From contig CAAFWU010000042.1 of assembly GCA_900766825.1 (NCBI GenBank), forward strand, positions 1 through 19,442: a stretch of DNA of 19,442 nucleotides, in the 5' to 3' direction. A program made the translations under genes and the position numbers. Positions 15,316 to 19,442 of the stretch are shown one piece after another; the stretch's first letter is position 1; every line of letters begins with the position of its first letter. The notes beneath the pieces are model-generated. The model did no database searches and was not told the DNA's origin. It was given only the letters and a program-made list of their open reading frames with translations. Source of the stretch: Bacteroidales bacterium. Lineage in GTDB: Bacteria; Bacteroidota; Bacteroidia; Bacteroidales; Marinilabiliaceae.

Positions 15316-16218
15316 TTACACAGACAACGAGTTGTCTTTCAGATGGTTTTTAATCTTTTCTTCATCGAAATTGAGGCTACGTTTTATCTCGTATATTTTG
15401 GCATCGACAAGGTATCGGTACCAAAAGCTTTGGAGGACGTACCACGTTAGGGCGCGGTCCAGAAATCCGAGTTTGAGTACGTAGCGGACGAGGAAGTAGA
15501 GGACGGGTCGGACGTAGAGGGGCAATTTGGCGTAGCGGAGCTTGAACCAGCGTTTGCGTTGGGCATCGTTGCCAAAGAGTTTGGGCTTTACGCCTTCGGC
15601 ATCGGCATCCATCTCGTACTGCATGAGGAGCATGTTCACGGCTTCGCGGCTGGCGTACTTATTGTGTTTGTCGGTCCACCAAGTTAGGCCATTGAGGTTC
15701 TCGTCGGTTTGGTCGGCATCGATGCGGAGGGTTGTGCCTTGGGTAATGATAAGGTGCTCGTCCATGACCTTGTTCTCGCTTTGGCCATAGCCTCGGCGGA
15801 TGACCTTGATTTGGGGAGCGGGGTACCAGCCTCCGTGTTTGAGCTTACGACCTTGGAATACAATGGCTTTGTTTACGTAGATGCCATTGACGTCGGGGTT
15901 GCAAGAGGCTATGGCATCGGAGACCTTCTGCCCGAGTTCGGGGGCTATGTATTCGTCGGCATCGACACGCCAGATCCATTGGCCTTGGATGTTGAGGTTG
16001 GCCAGTGCCCAATTGAATTGCTGGGCTTGGTTTTGGAAGGGGTGCTGAACGGTGTGAGCTCCCATCTGCTGGGCAATGTCGAGGGTGCGGTCACGTGAGA
16101 ATGAGTCGACGACCCATATCTCTTTGGCATAGGGGATTAGGGACTCGAGGCATCGCTGGATGTGGATCTGCTCATTGTAGGTTAGGACAATGAAGGTGAT
16201 CTGAGAGTTAGGCTGCAT
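15316..16218 (-). CDS. Family 2 glycosyltransferase, WaaE/KdtX-like
   Basis: Predicted cytoplasmic-face enzyme of 300 residues that transfers a sugar from a nucleotide-sugar donor, probably to lipopolysaccharide core or another surface glycan. The GT-A fold start FIVLTYNE (9-16), VVDSFSRDRT (36-45), QHPFQNQAQQFNWAL (58-72) and the metal-binding WRVDADEY (83-90; D86, D88) follow the pattern of WaaE/KdtX-type beta-glucosyltransferases. A basic C-terminal part (about 215-265, rich in aromatic residues and Arg/Lys) could attach to the inner membrane. The start ATG at 16218 is supported by an AAAGGAGG Shine-Dalgarno motif four bases upstream, unusual for this phylum. The FISUMP gene starts 27 bases after its stop. 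Donor and acceptor are not predictable. Confidence 0.92.
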   Translation of the reverse strand: MQPNSQITFIVLTYNEQIHIQRCLESLIPYAKEIWVVDSFSRDRTLDIAQQMGAHTVQHPFQNQAQQFNWALANLNIQGQWIWRVDADEYIAPELGQKVSDAIASCNPDVNGIYVNKAIVFQGRKLKHGGWYPAPQIKVIRRGYGQSENKVMDEHLIITQGTTLRIDADQTDENLNGLTWWTDKHNKYASREAVNMLLMQYEMDADAEGVKPKLFGNDAQRKRWFKLRYAKLPLYVRPVLYFLVRYVLKLGFLDRALTWYVLQSFWYRYLVDAKIYEIKRSLNFDEEKIKNHLKDNSLSV

Positions 16219-16222
16219 AGGG

Positions 16223-16230
16223 CCTCCTTT
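16223..16230 (-). promoter_or_regulatory. Canonical Shine-Dalgarno motif before the glycosyltransferase
   Basis: On the minus strand AAAGGAGG lies directly ahead of CCCT and the ATG. This is a full-strength anti-16S match, with a rather short spacer of four bases. Most other starts in the window have A-rich upstream sequence and no such motif. Confidence 0.6.
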
Positions 16231-16275
16231 CTCTCGTAACGATGGGGATGATTGGGGTGGGGACGGGGCTATTTA

Positions 16276-16284
16276 CCCCCCCCC
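16276..16284 (+). repeat. Homopolymer run of nine C (nine G on the coding strand)
   Basis: Nine consecutive C lie in the presumed 5' untranslated region of the minus-strand glycosyltransferase gene, between its -7 box (16357-16364) and its start (16218). It is length-variable in principle. The surrounding 16219-16420 holds no gene. Confidence 0.9.
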
Positions 16285-16356
16285 GTATGTAATTGACTAT
16301 CAGATGTTTTACAATGACGCTAATTTTTGTCATGACAGTTTTCAATTCATTCTTAA

Positions 16357-16387
16357 CAAAAATACTCAAAGAATTGATTTAACCACA
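16357..16387 (-). promoter_or_regulatory. Candidate promoter for glycosyltransferase-FISUMP unit
   Basis: On the minus strand TATTTTTG (16364-16357) matches TAnnTTTG exactly and is preceded, after exactly 19 bases, by TGTG (16387-16384), one mismatch from the TTTG -33 element. It would produce a leader of about 130 bases containing the G9 run and ending in the Shine-Dalgarno motif. Confidence 0.55.
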
Positions 16388-16420
16388 TCAGACGAGTGTT
16401 AAAGGTATCGCCTCGTACAC

Positions 16421-16469
16421 AAAAAAAATTACCGCCCCAGAAAAACGCAATGTTCTTCGGGGGCGGTAA
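16421..16469 (-). terminator. Terminator of the TonB-dependent receptor gene
   Basis: TTACCGCCCC (16429-16438) pairs perfectly with GGGGCGGTAA (16460-16469); AGAA/TTCT (16439-16442/16453-16456) can continue the stem across a small internal loop. On the minus strand the hairpin is followed by AA and a run of eight T (complement of 16421-16428). It lies 40 bases beyond the receptor stop codon and separates it from the glycosyltransferase promoter. Confidence 0.88.
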
Positions 16470-16508
16470 ATAACATTAACAACTAAACTCTCTGGATGGG
16501 GTGCGGAA

Positions 16509-19379
16509 TTAGATTCCGAAGTTGACACCGAAGGTGTAGGTGCCACCAATCTTATCGGTAAAGATAAACTCTTGCTTCTGAGTGTTGAAGAGGTTGTGGG
16601 CACCAAAGAAGATTTCGCAGTTCTCGATGGGTCGATAGCCTACCTTGAGGTTTACGGTGAAGCGGGGGTCGAGTTCAGTGACACCGTAGAGGGTGGTGTA
16701 GCTGCGCTTGGTCATGAAGTTGGCAAAGGCCGAGATGTCCCACTTGGCTGTGGGTTTATAGATGGCACCCAACATACCATAGAAGGCTGGGGTGGCCTCG
16801 TGCTTGTAGTTATCCTCGGTCTCCGCCTCCTCGGCAACGCTGGTGCCCATATAGTACTCCTCGTTCATGCTGTCGTATTGAACGTTGTACTTGAGGGAGT
16901 AGTAGAGTGCCATGGGGGACCACTCGCCGTCAACCGTCTCACCACGAGCGTACATATCCTTAAGGTTTTTCAGATAAGCCTTCTTACCAGCATTATCAAG
17001 AGCCAAATATTCGGGGGCATATTTGCTGTAGGGAACCCAAGCGGTGCATTCGCCAACATACTCCTGTACATTTCCTCCAGCAGCTGCCGTGGTAAGAGCA
17101 CCTGTAAGCAATTCGGTTATTACGCTGTTCATGCCATAGTTAGGATCCAAAACAGCCGTCTGGCTGGCTATGAGCTGTTTGGTAATCATCTCAACCTGCT
17201 GGTACTGATAGTAGTTATCAATGGTTGTGCGCTGGATGTTGGCATTGAGTTTCATAATAAGCTTACTGGATGCAATCCAGTCGATATTGACACCCAAGCC
17301 AAGCTGGTGGACAACGAAGGGCAGATTGTCGTAGCGCATATTGCTCTTGGTGGACATGCCCGACTGAATTGTTCCCTGAAGAATGCCCAGAGCCTCACTC
17401 TGATCCATGCCACTTCCGAGGTTTGTCAATATTTGCTTCACACCTTGCTCCAGAGCTGAGCCTGAGAGGGTTACCATGCTGCTGTAGGCCTTAATCTCGC
17501 CGTAGTCGGTGGAGCGACCATAGAAAGCCTCGGCATCGATGAGCAAACTGTTGGTGGGGCGGAAGCGGTAACCAATCTCAATATTGTCGATGTGCATAAG
17601 CTCGGCATCCTCGTTGCCAAGGAACTGCATCTTGGCAGGTGTCTGACCTTCGGCACGGCGCCAGCAGTAGTTGGAACTGGTGTTGGCCAACGATGCTGAG
17701 CGGAACGAACGACCGTAGGAGAGGCGGAGGAAGTTATTGTCGTTGAAGAGATAGGAGAGGGCTAACTGCCACGAGTGGTTCCACTTGTCGGGGATGTTGG
17801 TTTTGTCCGTACGGTAGGCTCCAATGACGCGCAGATTGTCATGCTTCCAGTCCAAACGGACGTTGAGCGAGAGATCGTTGAGTTCGGCTCCCTTATAGCC
17901 CTTGGAATAGAAGCCCCAATAGCCAGCGCGCTCCTCAATACCGTAGCCATAATCATAGTACTTTGCCTCAGGAGACTCGAAGCGAACCCACTGGTAGCTA
18001 ACGCCTGAGCGGATATTGAGCTCCTTAACATTGATGTCGTACTCAGCCTGAGCGTTGACCATGTGCGTATATTTCTGGTCGAAGCCAAAGGTTCCTTGCT
18101 GAATTTCCAGAGGGCCAGTGGAGTAGTTGGCCAAGAGGTGCAAGTTGGCTATCTGAGCATTCAGTGCCAAGTAGCCGCTCTTGTTCCTACGGTAGCGGAT
18201 GGCCACATCCTCGTCGCCCAGAGGCGTGGTGGCATAGTAGGCTTTCTGCCAACCACCATTGAGGTCGAAGCGAATGCGGTCCGCAGGGGTGAAGGTCAAA
18301 TAGCCGTTGAAGCCCATGTTGCGGCGCGAGAGCTGTGGTTCCTCAAACTTGTCGTAGATATTGTCGTCGTCGACACAAGTATACTGCAATTTGTAGAGTC
18401 CCGTATCCTCGTCGTAGCCCGACATGGTATAGAGTTTGGTCGACTGCTCAACAGTGATGCGCTGACCACCCGAGACATCGAGAATCTGACCACTGGCAAG
18501 GGCGGCCTCGAAATCGGCTTTAGAGATATAGTGTTTTTCGGAGAGCAAGGTGTTGGCATCGTTGACCACATAGACATCGCTTTGGGTCAAGAGGGGCAAA
18601 AGGTCGTCCTTGCGCTGACGGGACTGGAAGTTGCCCGTGAGACCAAGAGCTAACTTGCTGCCAATGGTGGTGCGAAGGGCAAAGTCGCCAAGCATGATAT
18701 CGCTGCCAACCTGCAGAGAGCCTGAGACTTTCTTTTGTGCCTGATCGGGACGTTCGGTGATGATGTTGATAACGCCATTGACGGCATTGGGACCATAGAG
18801 AGCACCCGTGGCACCACGCACAACCTCGATGCGCTCAACGTCCTCGATGCCAATGGGAAGCAGATCGAGGAAGGGGGCACCGAGAGCATAGTTGTGGGTT
18901 ATGCGACCATCGACCATGACGAGGATATTGGCCTCCTCGGTGTAGATGAGCATATTGTTGTCGGGGATGTTGGTGAGGCCACGCATATGCACGTCGTAGA
19001 CACCATTGGTCTTTTCCGAAACAATCATGCCAGGGATGAGACGGAGGGCCTCTTCGATGCTGGTGACACCGTAGGTGCGCATCTCGTCGCGAGTGATGAC
19101 AGTAGAGGAGAGGGGGGAGGTGAAGGAGTTCTCCTCGGTCTTGGAGGCCGACGAGACACTCTTGTTCATAATGAGATAGAAGAGTTCGTCCACACTGCTG
19201 ACGCCGAGTGTCTCAACGGCTGCCATAAGATCCTCGAGAGGGAGTTCTGACAACTCTTCGGTTGACATGGACAGAATCTGTTCGCGAGTGAGACGTCCTT
19301 CGCTCTGCGCCAAGGCACTGGAACTGAACGAGAGCAGACTCGCCAACAATAAAAATGAAGTGATACTTTTTCTAAACAT
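16509..19379 (-). CDS. TonB-dependent outer-membrane receptor
   Basis: Outer-membrane active transporter of 956 residues. The signal peptide MFRKSITSFLLLASLLSFSSSALA precedes Q25. A charged helical stretch (about 26-76) replaces the carboxypeptidase-like domain seen in SusC proteins. The plug domain follows (about 84-210): STVITRDEMRTYGV, SIEEALRLIPGM, VDGR (157-160 region), IEDVERIEVVRG (178-189) and ALYGPNAVNGVINIIT (193-208). The rest (about 225-956) has the alternating aromatic pattern of a 22-strand barrel and closes with GGTYTFGVNFGI. No SusD partner, siderophore gene or TonB/ExbBD gene is adjacent, so the substrate (iron complex, cobalamin, other) is open. It resembles cobalamin/siderophore-type receptors more than SusC. 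It is monocistronic with a strong terminator; no convincing promoter is visible in the 63 bases upstream within the window. Confidence 0.94.
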   Translation of the reverse strand: MFRKSITSFLLLASLLSFSSSALAQSEGRLTREQILSMSTEELSELPLEDLMAAVETLGVSSVDELFYLIMNKSVSSASKTEENSFTSPLSSTVITRDEMRTYGVTSIEEALRLIPGMIVSEKTNGVYDVHMRGLTNIPDNNMLIYTEEANILVMVDGRITHNYALGAPFLDLLPIGIEDVERIEVVRGATGALYGPNAVNGVINIITERPDQAQKKVSGSLQVGSDIMLGDFALRTTIGSKLALGLTGNFQSRQRKDDLLPLLTQSDVYVVNDANTLLSEKHYISKADFEAALASGQILDVSGGQRITVEQSTKLYTMSGYDEDTGLYKLQYTCVDDDNIYDKFEEPQLSRRNMGFNGYLTFTPADRIRFDLNGGWQKAYYATTPLGDEDVAIRYRRNKSGYLALNAQIANLHLLANYSTGPLEIQQGTFGFDQKYTHMVNAQAEYDINVKELNIRSGVSYQWVRFESPEAKYYDYGYGIEERAGYWGFYSKGYKGAELNDLSLNVRLDWKHDNLRVIGAYRTDKTNIPDKWNHSWQLALSYLFNDNNFLRLSYGRSFRSASLANTSSNYCWRRAEGQTPAKMQFLGNEDAELMHIDNIEIGYRFRPTNSLLIDAEAFYGRSTDYGEIKAYSSMVTLSGSALEQGVKQILTNLGSGMDQSEALGILQGTIQSGMSTKSNMRYDNLPFVVHQLGLGVNIDWIASSKLIMKLNANIQRTTIDNYYQYQQVEMITKQLIASQTAVLDPNYGMNSVITELLTGALTTAAAGGNVQEYVGECTAWVPYSKYAPEYLALDNAGKKAYLKNLKDMYARGETVDGEWSPMALYYSLKYNVQYDSMNEEYYMGTSVAEEAETEDNYKHEATPAFYGMLGAIYKPTAKWDISAFANFMTKRSYTTLYGVTELDPRFTVNLKVGYRPIENCEIFFGAHNLFNTQKQEFIFTDKIGGTYTFGVNFGI

Positions 19380-19442
19380 GGTGATGTTATTTTCTCTACC
19401 AATGGCAGGTGACTTGGCTTGGCAGTTTTCGTTGATAATTAG

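Noticed and set aside
16509..19379. Reading the TonB receptor as a SusC-type glycan importer
   Set aside because: No SusD gene is adjacent and the carboxypeptidase-like N-terminal domain typical of SusC is absent.

Overview
The window reads as a chromosomal segment of a Bacteroidales bacterium. A Prevotella- or Bacteroides-like relative fits, but the genus cannot be fixed from sequence alone. The signs are: PD-(D/E)XK/AAA-ATPase-like proteins in tandem, a FISUMP-domain protein, a TonB-dependent receptor, mostly A-rich start regions without Shine-Dalgarno motifs, and -7 boxes of the TAnnTTTG type.

Layout. (1) Positions 1-2572, plus strand: the 3' end of one AAA-ATPase/PD-(D/E)XK protein gene and a complete second copy directly behind it. 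They align without gaps over the shared 732 bases, with patches of perfect identity. (2) Positions 2573-9791, plus strand: a complete tryptophan operon in the order trpE-G-D-C-F-B-A. It is preceded by a leader with a 19-residue peptide carrying three consecutive Trp codons and a strong intrinsic terminator (a leader-peptide attenuator), and is closed by a second strong terminator. All enzymes needed to convert chorismate to tryptophan are present and look intact. (3) Positions 9792-10110: an intergenic stretch with a run of ten G and a GC-rich hairpin-forming element that looks like a dispersed repeat. (4) Positions 10111-11511, plus strand: a secreted GH28 pectin-type glycosidase, standing alone. 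(5) Positions 11528-11565: a symmetrical terminator shared by convergent genes. (6) Positions 11601-19379, minus strand: an M16 zinc metallopeptidase; a two-gene unit of a WaaE/KdtX-like glycosyltransferase followed by a FISUMP-domain protein; and a TonB-dependent outer-membrane receptor with its own terminator.

How the genes work together. The seven trp genes form one biosynthetic unit. The leader suggests that transcription continues into the operon when charged tRNA-Trp is scarce. The minus-strand genes are cell-envelope functions (periplasmic peptidase, surface-glycan glycosyltransferase, outer-membrane receptor) but do not form a recognisable single pathway. No tRNA, rRNA, CRISPR array, transposase or integrase was seen.

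The most rewarding item is the trp attenuator: the leader peptide, terminator and alternative pairings are all visible. Next are the mosaic tandem ATPase copies and the GC-rich repeat-like element after the trp operon.
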